In this document: one piece after another, positions 1 through 6,432 of the stretch | Numbering within the stretch: the stretch's first letter is position 1 | Layout of the letters: the number at the start of each line of letters is the position of its first letter | Assembly (NCBI GenBank): GCA_900557355.1 | Contig: USSR01000395.1 | Coordinates: 1 to 6,545 of the forward strand | Direction of reading: 5' to 3' | Source: an uncultured Bacteroides sp. | GTDB taxonomy: Bacteria; Bacteroidota; Bacteroidia; Bacteroidales; Bacteroidaceae | DNA length: 6,545 nucleotides | Notes under the pieces: model-generated | Databases searched by the model: none | Seen by the model: only the letters and a program-made list of their open reading frames with translations | Told to the model about the DNA's origin: nothing | Made by a program: the position numbers and the translations under genes

Positions 1-320
1 AAGTCGGTGAGCAGCGCTCTTATCAGAACGATCATGGAGTGTTTTTGCCATTCCGTGCGTGTATCTTTGGGAACTCCACGTTGATTAAGTCCACCTTCGT
101 AACATATAGCAATGCTGTCAAGATTGTGTCCTCGGGCGTGAGCACCGGGTTTTCGGACTGGACGTGTGCTTTTAATATTTCCATCCCTTCGGATGTAATA
201 ATGATAACCAATACCATTAAGTCCACGTTGCCGATGTGATTTCTCTAACTCCATTTCCGTAAAAGTTTCATTCTCCTTTGTTGCGGAACAATGAATAACT
301 ATCAGATGAACTGTTCTCAT
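1..320 (-). CDS. N-acetylmuramoyl-L-alanine amidase (Amidase_2/PGRP-like), 3' end beyond the window
   Basis: Reading the minus strand from the ATG at 320-318 gives 106 residues open to the window edge. The start MRTVHLIVIHCSAT is the first strand of the Amidase_2/PGRP fold, and His10 in IHCSAT is the usual first zinc ligand. GIGYHYYI (about residues 36-43) supplies the conserved Tyr, followed by RRDG and PGAHARGHN (residues 58-66), typical of the family. The remaining zinc ligands should lie past the edge. Members cleave the amide bond between N-acetylmuramic acid and L-Ala in peptidoglycan. No signal peptide is present, as in the short (about 140 residues) Bacteroides and phage-derived versions, so release may depend on lysis or another export route. 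Those versions often lie in accessory clusters with an HU-like gene and a tiny smalltalk gene; neither is visible here. The family call is firm; the biological role is inferred. Confidence 0.9.
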   Translation of the reverse strand, partial: MRTVHLIVIHCSATKENETFTEMELEKSHRQRGLNGIGYHYYIRRDGNIKSTRPVRKPGAHARGHNLDSIAICYEGGLNQRGVPKDTRTEWQKHSMIVLIRALLTD

Positions 321-585
321 AGCTGTTAAATGTTTTGTAAGGTGAATAATTTACTTATTGATCGCATATGAACAATAGTAGAGGATCAAAGTTCATATTA
401 GCAGTTACTTATTTCTTCTTTTTGTATTCTTTTATAATAAAGCGGCCTCGTGTGATACTGTCAGAAATATTTTGTACTGGAAATATTTTACTTACTTTTT
501 TCTTCCAAAATCTGTAGGGTTTTTCTTTGCTGGACGATCTTATAAGTAGAAAACAAGAATTGTTCACCTTTAAAATCATACGAAG
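321..585. other. AT-rich spacer between divergent genes
   Basis: This 265-base stretch separates the start of the minus-strand amidase from the start of the plus-strand envelope gene, so it should hold both promoters. I see no exact TAnnTTTG element for either. The nearest on the plus strand is TATTTTG at 468-474, one base short of the consensus and about 110 bases before the start at 586. A 56-codon minus-strand frame (579-409) is open here, rich in Lys at both ends, but it resembles no family I know. No tRNA, strong hairpin or repeat is apparent. Confidence 0.5.
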
Positions 586-1845
586 ATGAAAAAGTTAGTT
601 GGAATTACAGTTGGGTGGTTGATGGCATTTTTGCTATTGGATATTTCACCTTTGTGGGCACAGGAAGAGGCCGGGAACTATTTCACTATCACGGGAGTGG
701 TGAAAAATAAGGATAATAAGAGAAAACTGGAGAATGTGAATGTATCTGTTCCCGGTACGAACATCGGAACCGTTACGAATGCGGATGGTGTGTTCTCTTT
801 GAAGATAAAGGATACGGAGACTATTCAGGGATTGGAAGTTTCACATATCGGATACTTGAATTCCCAGGTTTCTCTGAAAGAAAACAAAGATATATCTGAT
901 CTTACCATTTGGATGCTGCCGGCTCCTAATCTGCTGAGTGAAATTGTGATCTTTGGTAATAATGCCCGTGCACTTGTGGAAGAAGCCATCAAGAAGATTC
1001 CGGTGAACTATTCGCCTGATAGGAGTTTACTGACCGCATTTTATCGGGAGACAGTACAGAAAAGACGCCGTTACATCAGTGTATCGGAAGCTGTGATAGA
1101 TGTTGCTAAAACAGCATATAGTGACCGTGATCCCTCCAATGACAAAGTACAGATACAGAAGGGACGTCGTTTGCTAAGTCAAAAGACAAGTGATACGCTG
1201 GCTGTCAAAGTAGTGGGTGGACCTACTCTCTCCATTTATCTGGATGTTGTGAAGAACGGGGATGCACTGCTGAGTCCGGAAAATCTGAATTACTATGATT
1301 TCCAAATTGAGGAACCTGTGAATCTGGATAACCGTATGCAATATGTAGTTAGTTTCCGTCCCAGAGTCAGTCTGATGTATGCCTTGTTCTACGGGAAGCT
1401 CTATATTGATTTTGAGAAGCTGGCATTCACCCGTGCAGAGTTCTCTCTGGATATGCAGAACAGAGTGAAGGCGGTAGAAGCTATTCTCCATAAGAAACCC
1501 CTTGGGTTACGATTCAGACCGCAGGAAGTCTCCTATCTGGTGACATATAAAGAGCAGAATGGGAAAACTTATCTGAATTATATACGGAATGAAATCCGCT
1601 TTAAGTGCGACTGGAAAAAGCGTTTATTCTCTTCCGGCTATACAGTATTCTCCGAAATGGTGGTGACGGATAGAAAGAATGATTTCGCAGCTATTCCAAA
1701 CAAGAAGGCTTTTAAAGAAAAACAGGTGTTCTATGATATGGTAGATGTATATTGGAATGAGGACTTCTGGAAAGCATATAATATTATTGAACCCACAGAG
1801 TCTCTGGAACATGCAGTGAGCAAATTGAAAAAACAATCCCGTTAG
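586..1845 (+). CDS. Exported carboxypeptidase-like regulatory domain protein (paralogue A)
   Basis: The 419-residue product begins with a type I signal peptide (MKK, then a hydrophobic stretch, probable cleavage after LWA at residue 25), so it acts in the envelope. Residues about 32-115 form a CarboxypepD_reg-like beta-sandwich: YFTITGVV, the NVSVPGTNIGTVTNADG core and SHIGY. These are the module's hallmarks in Bacteroidetes outer-membrane proteins. From about residue 125 a second domain follows with FYRETVQ (from residue 152), SEAV and LYIDFEKLAFTRAE, ending in NEDFWKAYNIIEPTESL. From memory this resembles the front part of DUF5686-type proteins, but the large barrel is absent. No catalytic zinc motif is visible, so it is not a peptidase. 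It is clearly paralogous to the gene at 3337-4896 but lacks its STN domain. The sigma gene begins 49 bases downstream on the same strand. There is no strong Shine-Dalgarno, as is usual in Bacteroides. Function is unknown. Confidence 0.88.
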   Translation: MKKLVGITVGWLMAFLLLDISPLWAQEEAGNYFTITGVVKNKDNKRKLENVNVSVPGTNIGTVTNADGVFSLKIKDTETIQGLEVSHIGYLNSQVSLKENKDISDLTIWMLPAPNLLSEIVIFGNNARALVEEAIKKIPVNYSPDRSLLTAFYRETVQKRRRYISVSEAVIDVAKTAYSDRDPSNDKVQIQKGRRLLSQKTSDTLAVKVVGGPTLSIYLDVVKNGDALLSPENLNYYDFQIEEPVNLDNRMQYVVSFRPRVSLMYALFYGKLYIDFEKLAFTRAEFSLDMQNRVKAVEAILHKKPLGLRFRPQEVSYLVTYKEQNGKTYLNYIRNEIRFKCDWKKRLFSSGYTVFSEMVVTDRKNDFAAIPNKKAFKEKQVFYDMVDVYWNEDFWKAYNIIEPTESLEHAVSKLKKQSR

Positions 1846-1863
1846 ATTTCAGATAGTTTTTCC

Positions 1864-1871
1864 TATATTTG
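1864..1871 (+). promoter_or_regulatory. Candidate Bacteroides -7 element (TATATTTG) ahead of the sigma gene
   Basis: TATATTTG matches the Bacteroides housekeeping -7 consensus TAnnTTTG exactly and lies in the 49-base gap between paralogue A and the sigma gene, ending 23 bases before the ATG at 1895. No TTG/TTTG -33 element is found at the usual 19-21 base spacing, so this is a half-supported promoter. If real, the sigma/anti-sigma/STN genes can be transcribed separately from the upstream gene. Confidence 0.4.
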
Positions 1872-1894
1872 GAGATCAACAATAATTCCCGGAT

Positions 1895-2446
1895 ATGCTG
1901 AACGAACTTTTCATACTGACAAAAATAAAAGAGGGCGATATAAAGGCGTTTGAGGAGGTCTTCCGCCATTACTATTCCTCTCTTTGCTGGTATGCCGCAG
2001 GCATTACGGGGGAGATGGAAGCTGCCGAGGAAATAGTGGAGGAACTGTTCTACGTGTTTTGGAAGGATCGGGAGCATTTACAAATTTTCCAGTCTGTAAA
2101 GAGCTATCTGTATAAAGCTGTTCGCAATGAAGCTCTACAATATTGTCAGCACAAGGAAGTTAAAGAGCGGTATCGCGAGTATGTATTGGCAGGTAATGTC
2201 CTGGAACAGAATTCTGATCCTCACAGGCAATTGGAATATGAAGAGTTGCAGGGACTGATTCGCCATACTCTTGATAAATTGCCGGTACGCAGGCTGCAGA
2301 TATTCCAAATGCATCGTATGGAAGGAAAGAAATATGCGGAGATTGCTTCTTCATTATCTCTGTCCATTAAGACAGTAGAGGCCGAAATGACGAAAGCGCT
2401 CCGTACCTTACGAAACGAAATAGATAATTATATTCTTACGAAATGA
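1895..2446 (+). CDS. RNA polymerase ECF sigma-70 factor, Bacteroides expansion family type
   Basis: The 183-residue product has the ECF layout. Sigma region 2 spans about residues 5-90: IKEGDIKAFEEVFRHYYSSL, then the acidic AEEIVEELFYVFWKDRE helix and the SVKSYLYKAVRNEAL helix that contacts the -10 DNA. Region 4 spans about residues 115-178: LDKLPVRRLQIFQMHRMEG, then the KYAEIASSLSLSIKTVEAEM helix-turn-helix for the -35. Length and motifs fit the family TIGR calls Bacteroides expansion family 1. Such factors redirect RNA polymerase to envelope, nutrient or stress genes when their FecR-like anti-sigma releases them. The stop codon overlaps the start of the anti-sigma gene (ATGA), which implies translational coupling. 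Targets cannot be read from the window; autoregulation of the local block is a reasonable guess. Confidence 0.95.
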   Translation: MLNELFILTKIKEGDIKAFEEVFRHYYSSLCWYAAGITGEMEAAEEIVEELFYVFWKDREHLQIFQSVKSYLYKAVRNEALQYCQHKEVKERYREYVLAGNVLEQNSDPHRQLEYEELQGLIRHTLDKLPVRRLQIFQMHRMEGKKYAEIASSLSLSIKTVEAEMTKALRTLRNEIDNYILTK

Positions 2447-3317
2447 CTGAAGTGAATAAAAATAGGACAAAGACGGATGAGGCATGGGAACGGTTGTATG
2501 CCCGTTTGGATAAAGATCGCCTGCTCGTAGAGGTAGGGCAGGAACGGGCGGTGCGTCGCAAGCTACTTTTGAAATGGGGGACACTGGCGGCTGGCGGCAA
2601 TGCTCGGCTGCCGTAATTGCCGGTTTTGTCTATCTGGCATCTACTTTATGGTTCGTGTCGGGAGGTGAGGTGGAAAATCTTAATCTGGTGACGCAGGAAA
2701 ATCGTGAAGCATCCATGTTGGTTACTACGCTCGAAGATGGCTCTGTGGTATATCTGGCTCAAGAGAGTACTTTGCAGTATCCCGAACATTTTGCTACGGA
2801 TAAGCGGGAAGTGAATTTGCAGGGAGAAGCATTCTTTGATGTAGCGAAGAATCACGAACAAACCTTTCTGATTGAGACAGGGAAGGTACGGATAGAGGTG
2901 CTGGGTACGGCTTTCAATGTACGCAGTCATGAGGATGATTCTTTCCGGCTATCCGTGCAGCGGGGCAGGGTGAAGGTCTCGTTGAAGCAAGGGGGACAGA
3001 GTGTGCTGGTAAGTGCCGGAAAAACCGTGACCTTACAGGCTCGACAATTACAATTGAGTGAAACAGAAGATTCCGATGAATTCAGACAGTATACAAAGAA
3101 TATACGCTTCAAAGATGAATGTCTGGAAGATATTTTGCGGGTGGTGAATGCTGAAGCTCCTACTTTGCAGATACAGGTAGCATCGTCGGTCTTGAATAAA
3201 CGGAAGCTGACTATTGAATTTGAAAACAACTCCCCCGAAACAGTGGCAGAGCTCATTTGCTGGGCGTTGAGTCTGAAATGTTCACGCGAAGGCGATAAAC
3301 TGATTTTATCCGAATGA
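2443..3317 (+). pseudogene. FecR-family anti-sigma factor, split by a frameshift
   Basis: The expected start is the ATG at 2443 inside the ATGA overlap with the sigma gene. From it 57 residues are read, including TDEAWERLYARLDKDRLL, the short cytoplasmic helix pattern seen at the start of Bacteroides anti-sigma factors. The frame then stops at 2614-2616, just as a transmembrane helix begins (LLLKWGTLAA). The rest of the protein continues in the -1 frame to 3317. The span is 875 bases, one short of a multiple of three, so restoring one base between about 2572 and 2613 would give a normal 291-residue protein. A G5 run at 2576-2580 is one candidate site. Restoring the base nearer 2590-2610 gives a more hydrophobic helix, so the exact place is not fixed. 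Without the join, the sigma-binding part would be detached from the membrane anchor and sensor. The break may be an assembly error or a true mutation. Confidence 0.8.
2574..3317 (+). CDS. Anti-sigma C-terminal fragment: membrane helix, FecR domain, DUF4974-like domain
   Basis: This frame is open from 2514, and its first ATG is at 2574, giving 247 residues. That ATG lies inside the preceding frame with no recognisable ribosome-binding site, so it is probably not a natural start. Residues about 11-28 (SAAVIAGFVYLASTLWFV) are a single transmembrane helix. Residues about 49-145 form the periplasmic FecR domain: LEDGSVVYLAQESTLQYP, REVNLQGEAFFDVAKN and VLGTAFNVRSHEDD are near-textbook matches. Residues about 176-246 (NIRFKDECLEDILRVV through KLILSE) fit the DUF4974 module that ends many Bacteroides FecR proteins. 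Known relatives sense an outer-membrane partner through this periplasmic half. The STN gene starts 19 bases after the stop, consistent with one operon. Confidence 0.85.
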   Translation: MGDTGGWRQCSAAVIAGFVYLASTLWFVSGGEVENLNLVTQENREASMLVTTLEDGSVVYLAQESTLQYPEHFATDKREVNLQGEAFFDVAKNHEQTFLIETGKVRIEVLGTAFNVRSHEDDSFRLSVQRGRVKVSLKQGGQSVLVSAGKTVTLQARQLQLSETEDSDEFRQYTKNIRFKDECLEDILRVVNAEAPTLQIQVASSVLNKRKLTIEFENNSPETVAELICWALSLKCSREGDKLILSE

Positions 3318-3336
3318 TAACTTAATAATATGAATC

Positions 3337-4896
3337 ATGAAACTTTATCGTTTCTTCATTCTCCTTTTAGGGCTACTCTTCATAACCTGTGGTATGAGAG
3401 CAGATGGGGGAGATGTGTTGGAACGTATGATCCGACTGCCCGGAATGAAAGGAACCGTATACTCCTTGTTGGGTAAAGTTTCGGAGCAATCCGGTTACCT
3501 TTTCGTTTACGACAGCAAGGTAGTGAATAATGATATTGAGGTAAAGACAAAAAGGAAAAGTTGCACGGTCCGGCAGGCTATTTATGAAATCATAGGTGAT
3601 AGGTCATTAGAACTTAAAGTGATAGGGCATCACATCCTAATTCTGCCTCCTATGGAGAGGATTGTGGGGAAAAAAACTGCTTCGGAAGAACTACTTCCAC
3701 TACCGGCTTATTTCACCATAACCGGAACTTTACGTGATAAAGAAACGGGAGACCCCGTTGTAAATGCATCGGTCATTCTTCAAGGCACTTCAATAGGTAA
3801 TATTACAAATAAGAATGGGGAGTTCAGGCTACATCTGCCTGACTCCCTGAAAAGTGGCAATCTTTCTTTTTCCCATTTAGGGTATGTTGCACAAAATATT
3901 GAAGCAGCTACGCTGATTGGATGGGATAATGTACTGAGTCTGGAACCCAAAATAGTTCCTTTACAAGAAGTGCTGATCCGGTTGGTAGAACCCAGGAAGT
4001 TATTGCGGGAAATGGTGGAGCGACGCAAAGAAAACTATTCGTCAGCTCCCGTTTATCTGACTACCTTCTATCGGGAAGGCGTCCAGCTGAAGAACAAATT
4101 CCAAAGTCTGACAGAAGCTGTATTCAAAGTTTATAAATCTCCTCTGCAAGAGATTAATACATCCGATCAGGTAAAACTATTAAAGATGAGCCGGATTGAT
4201 AATCGAGAGAGAACAGATAGCCTGGTAGCTAAGATTAGAGCCGGCATACAGGCTTGCCTGCAACTGGATTTTATTAAGGATCTGCCGGATTTCCTGTCGG
4301 TGGATGCAGAAGATAACCCATATGTATATACCTCGGGTGACATTACATTTATTGACGACCGATGCGTCAATGTGGTTTATTTTGAGCAGAAGCGGGAAAT
4401 CAAGGCACCTCTTTATTGTGGAGCATTGTATATTGATTCGGAGAATGGAGCTTTGGTACAGGCTCGCATAGAGATGCAACCCAAGTACATCAAAGATGCT
4501 ACGCGGATTTTTGTTGTCCGGCAGGCGCAGAAGGTGAACCTGACTACACAAAAGGTGGTATATACCATTTCGTATAAACCGTGGAATGGTACTTACTACA
4601 TCCATCACATTCGTGGTGACTTATATTTCAAAATGAAGAGAAAACGTGTTTTCTTCAGTAATCCGACTTTGCATACTTGGTTTGAAATGGTGACTTGCTT
4701 GGTGGATAAAGAGAATGTGACCCGCTTTCCTCGTGCTGAGAGACTGCCTACACGTACTGTACTTGCAGATGAAGAATTCAGGTATGACGAACATTTCTGG
4801 GAAGATTTCAATATCATTCCACTGGAAGAAGAACTCAGTAAAATAATAGAGAAGGTTGCGTTAAAGATAGAAAAAACAGGTGCTGAGGAGGAATAG
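3337..4896 (+). CDS. Exported STN plus carboxypeptidase-like regulatory domain protein (paralogue B)
   Basis: The 519-residue product starts with a signal peptide (MKLYRFFILLLGLLF, probable cleavage after MRA near residue 22; Cys18 lacks a convincing lipobox). Residues about 28-85 form an STN (secretin/TonB N-terminal) domain: GTVYSLLGKVSEQSGYLFVY, NNDIEVKTKRKSCTVRQAI and the closing VIGHHILILP. Residues 125 to about 208 are a CarboxypepD_reg-like module (YFTITGTL, GTSIGNITNKNGEFRL, SHLGYVAQN). The remainder matches paralogue A: FYREG from residue 244, TEAV, LYIDSENGALVQARIEM, a lysine/arginine-rich FKMKRKRVFF stretch, and DEHFWEDFNIIP near the end. No TonB plug or long receptor barrel is present. 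Placement 19 bases after the FecR-type gene suggests its STN domain is the periplasmic partner of that anti-sigma factor. That is inferred from FecA-type systems, where the STN domain does this job. Confidence 0.9.
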   Translation: MKLYRFFILLLGLLFITCGMRADGGDVLERMIRLPGMKGTVYSLLGKVSEQSGYLFVYDSKVVNNDIEVKTKRKSCTVRQAIYEIIGDRSLELKVIGHHILILPPMERIVGKKTASEELLPLPAYFTITGTLRDKETGDPVVNASVILQGTSIGNITNKNGEFRLHLPDSLKSGNLSFSHLGYVAQNIEAATLIGWDNVLSLEPKIVPLQEVLIRLVEPRKLLREMVERRKENYSSAPVYLTTFYREGVQLKNKFQSLTEAVFKVYKSPLQEINTSDQVKLLKMSRIDNRERTDSLVAKIRAGIQACLQLDFIKDLPDFLSVDAEDNPYVYTSGDITFIDDRCVNVVYFEQKREIKAPLYCGALYIDSENGALVQARIEMQPKYIKDATRIFVVRQAQKVNLTTQKVVYTISYKPWNGTYYIHHIRGDLYFKMKRKRVFFSNPTLHTWFEMVTCLVDKENVTRFPRAERLPTRTVLADEEFRYDEHFWEDFNIIPLEEELSKIIEKVALKIEKTGAEEE

Positions 4897-4913
4897 AATA
4901 AGCCGGATAATTG

Positions 4914-4921
4914 TAATTTTG
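4914..4921 (+). promoter_or_regulatory. Candidate Bacteroides -7 element (TAATTTTG) ahead of the DUF4250 gene
   Basis: TAATTTTG matches TAnnTTTG exactly and ends 30 bases before the ATG at 4952, leaving room for a short leader. The region 19-21 bases upstream is purine-rich coding sequence (the end of paralogue B) with no TTG, so the -33 half is missing. It suggests the small gene may have its own promoter rather than depend on the upstream block. Confidence 0.4.
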
Positions 4922-4951
4922 CAGCCGGAATCAATAAGTATTAGTAGAAAG

Positions 4952-5128
4952 ATGGAATCACCTAAAGACCCGATGATGCTTTTCAGCTTCATCAATATGA
5001 AATTGCGTGACTGTTATTCTTCATTGGATGAACTTTGCGATGATATGAATGTAAATAAGGAGATGATTGTAGGAAAATTGCAGTCTGCCGGATTTGAATA
5101 TAGTGCCGAGCATAATAAGTTCTGGTAA
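4952..5128 (+). CDS. DUF4250 domain-containing small protein
   Basis: The ATG at 4952 gives 58 residues. The opening MESPKDPMMLFSFINMKLRD, followed by SLDELCDDMNVNKEMIVGKL and the ending GFEYSAEHNKF, is the complete pattern of the DUF4250 family, whose members are about 60 residues long. The frame can be extended upstream to a GTG at 4880, but that would overlap the end of paralogue B, and the extra residues are not part of the family, so 4952 is preferred. The protein is soluble, without signal peptide or membrane segment. Its middle reads like a small helical, possibly helix-turn-helix-like fold, but no function is established and I do not assign one. It lies 55 bases after paralogue B and converges on the DUF4421 gene with only 11 bases between stops. 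Confidence 0.9.
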   Translation: MESPKDPMMLFSFINMKLRDCYSSLDELCDDMNVNKEMIVGKLQSAGFEYSAEHNKFW

Positions 5129-5139
5129 ATTTATAGCCA

Positions 5140-6237
5140 TTATTCCTTTTTCCGGTGTTCCTTTTTCAGATAGAAATTGAAGCCGGCATATATTTGCAAC
5201 GTGCCGAATCCGTTGTTTAAGGAGAAGTTATCCCGATAATAGTCGTATGTCCTGCCTAGGAAAGAAGCACCTGCAAAGTACTTACTATTATTGTATACCA
5301 CACCTGCCCGCAATATGAAATCAATATTGAAGTTCTTGTACCAGTCGTTTCCTTCTTCCGCATCCTTTTCTATACGTGACGTTTTGTAGGCGATTGCCGG
5401 GCAGAGCGACAGGCAAGCCAGGCAGTTGCGCGCAAATACCCAGTTGTAGGCGTATCCAAAGTTGAGACTGATATTGGTGTATTTGATGTGCCTGACTTTC
5501 ATTCCGGGATTCATTGTTTCCTGAATAAGCTCAGGTAATTTAGTATAATCGAATTTTAGATTGTGGGTGGACACGGAAAGACCGGCTATCAGTGAACCCG
5601 CATTTCGTCGTTGGTTGGTAGACTGACTGAAGGCTGCCGGATATGAGAAGTGCCGGTTGTTGAAGATATAATATAAGTTGAATCCCTTCATATTTACTTT
5701 CAGTCCATTGAAGTCTTCTGAATAGTTGGAAGGAATGCGGTCAGAAAAGCCTGTAACCTGGTGTATCTTGTAATCGTTACCTGTACGCCGGTAGAAAAGA
5801 TCCACTCCAAATTTCGAACTGTAGAGACTTAGGTCGAATTCTGTTCCCCTGTTTTTCCCACTTTTTTTTCCAAGGAGGCCATCTGTATCGACAGACCATC
5901 CTAAAAATATCCAGCGCCAACCGAAGTAAGCTCCTATTTTGTTGCGAGGGTTGGGGGTGAACCGGAGGCGTTGAGGTTCGGGAACAGCGGTACCTACGGA
6001 GTAATACTCGTAATTTGTGAAATGGTCGAGCATTAAGGCATAGTTGTAGCGATTAGGGCTTATATAAGTTGTATCGAAATCATTGAAGTTAAGGAACTTT
6101 TTCATTGCTTTAATAAAAGTTCCCTGATGCTTTCCGGTGGCAAGACTATCGTGTACAGTGAAATGAGTCTCTTCGTTTTGGGCAAACAAAAAGAACGGTA
6201 ATAATATCCACAGACAGAAGATGAGCCTCTTCAACAT
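5140..6237 (-). CDS. DUF4421 domain-containing outer-envelope protein
   Basis: Reading from the ATG at 6237-6235 gives 365 residues. A TTG one codon upstream is possible but less likely; an AGGA lies just ahead of it. The signal peptide is MLKRLIFCLWILLPFFLFAQ, with cleavage near FAQ. The mature part has the DUF4421 landmarks: FNDFDTTYISPNRYNYALML, LRFTPNPRNKIGAYFGWRWI, EFDLSLYSSKFGVDLFYRRT and GNDYKI. Alternating aromatic strands and a terminal YAGFNFYLKKE suggest a medium-size outer-membrane beta-barrel; localisation is inferred. An unusual cysteine group, CxxCxxxC at residues 272, 275 and 279, falls inside one predicted strand region. The gene is convergent with DUF4250, and its transcript would have to end within or past that gene. 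No terminator hairpin is seen between them. The function of the family is not known to me. Confidence 0.9.
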   Translation of the reverse strand: MLKRLIFCLWILLPFFLFAQNEETHFTVHDSLATGKHQGTFIKAMKKFLNFNDFDTTYISPNRYNYALMLDHFTNYEYYSVGTAVPEPQRLRFTPNPRNKIGAYFGWRWIFLGWSVDTDGLLGKKSGKNRGTEFDLSLYSSKFGVDLFYRRTGNDYKIHQVTGFSDRIPSNYSEDFNGLKVNMKGFNLYYIFNNRHFSYPAAFSQSTNQRRNAGSLIAGLSVSTHNLKFDYTKLPELIQETMNPGMKVRHIKYTNISLNFGYAYNWVFARNCLACLSLCPAIAYKTSRIEKDAEEGNDWYKNFNIDFILRAGVVYNNSKYFAGASFLGRTYDYYRDNFSLNNGFGTLQIYAGFNFYLKKEHRKKE

Positions 6238-6432
6238 CAATCCTGCTTTTTAAAATTAACAATCCAAGTTTCTATGCTATAAACAAAGCAAAAGAAAGAA
6301 GTGCACTGGTTCTATTTGCGAATTTAACAGTTTTTGGGCATATATCCAATAATCTGGCGGGATTGTTTCGTTTCTTTCCCGTTATGAGGTAAATGATAAT
6401 TCATTGTATATTTCACCGATTAGTAATTATGC
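6238..6432. other. Spacer upstream of the DUF4421 gene
   Basis: About 195 AT-rich bases lie between two minus-strand genes and should contain the terminator of the right-hand gene and the promoter of the DUF4421 gene. On the minus strand no exact TAnnTTTG is found. A TTTG near 6284-6287 with a loose TAGAAACTTG about 10 bases further on is the closest arrangement, and it is not convincing. Two small inverted repeats (6358-6381 with 5-base arms; 6392-6405 with 5-base arms) are weak and lack a T-run of the terminator type. Confidence 0.4.

Noticed and set aside
32..239. Open frames of about 65 codons on both strands at the left edge
   Set aside because: Both are shadows of the amidase reading frame, which is open across the same bases and carries clear family motifs.
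2574..2616. ATG at 2574 as the natural start of the anti-sigma gene
   Set aside because: It lies inside the frame begun at the ATGA overlap, has no visible ribosome-binding site, and would omit the sigma-binding segment that is plainly encoded just upstream in another frame.
3316..3340. Earlier ATG at 3330 as the start of paralogue B
   Set aside because: It is in a different frame from the STN protein; the ATG at 3337 leads directly into a good signal peptide.
4180..4608. A 142-codon minus-strand frame inside paralogue B
   Set aside because: It lies wholly within a well-supported gene, shows no recognisable domain, and has no independent start signal.
4880..4951. GTG at 4880 as an earlier start for the DUF4250 gene
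   Set aside because: The extension overlaps the end of the preceding gene, adds 24 residues foreign to the family, and the ATG at 4952 begins exactly at the conserved family pattern.
5129..5139. Bidirectional terminator between the convergent genes
   Set aside because: The 11-base gap and its flanks contain no hairpin; only scattered T-rich sequence is seen.
6358..6381. Inverted repeat CGGGA/TCCCG as a terminator
   Set aside because: The arms are only 5 bases with a 14-base loop and no T-run follows on either strand.
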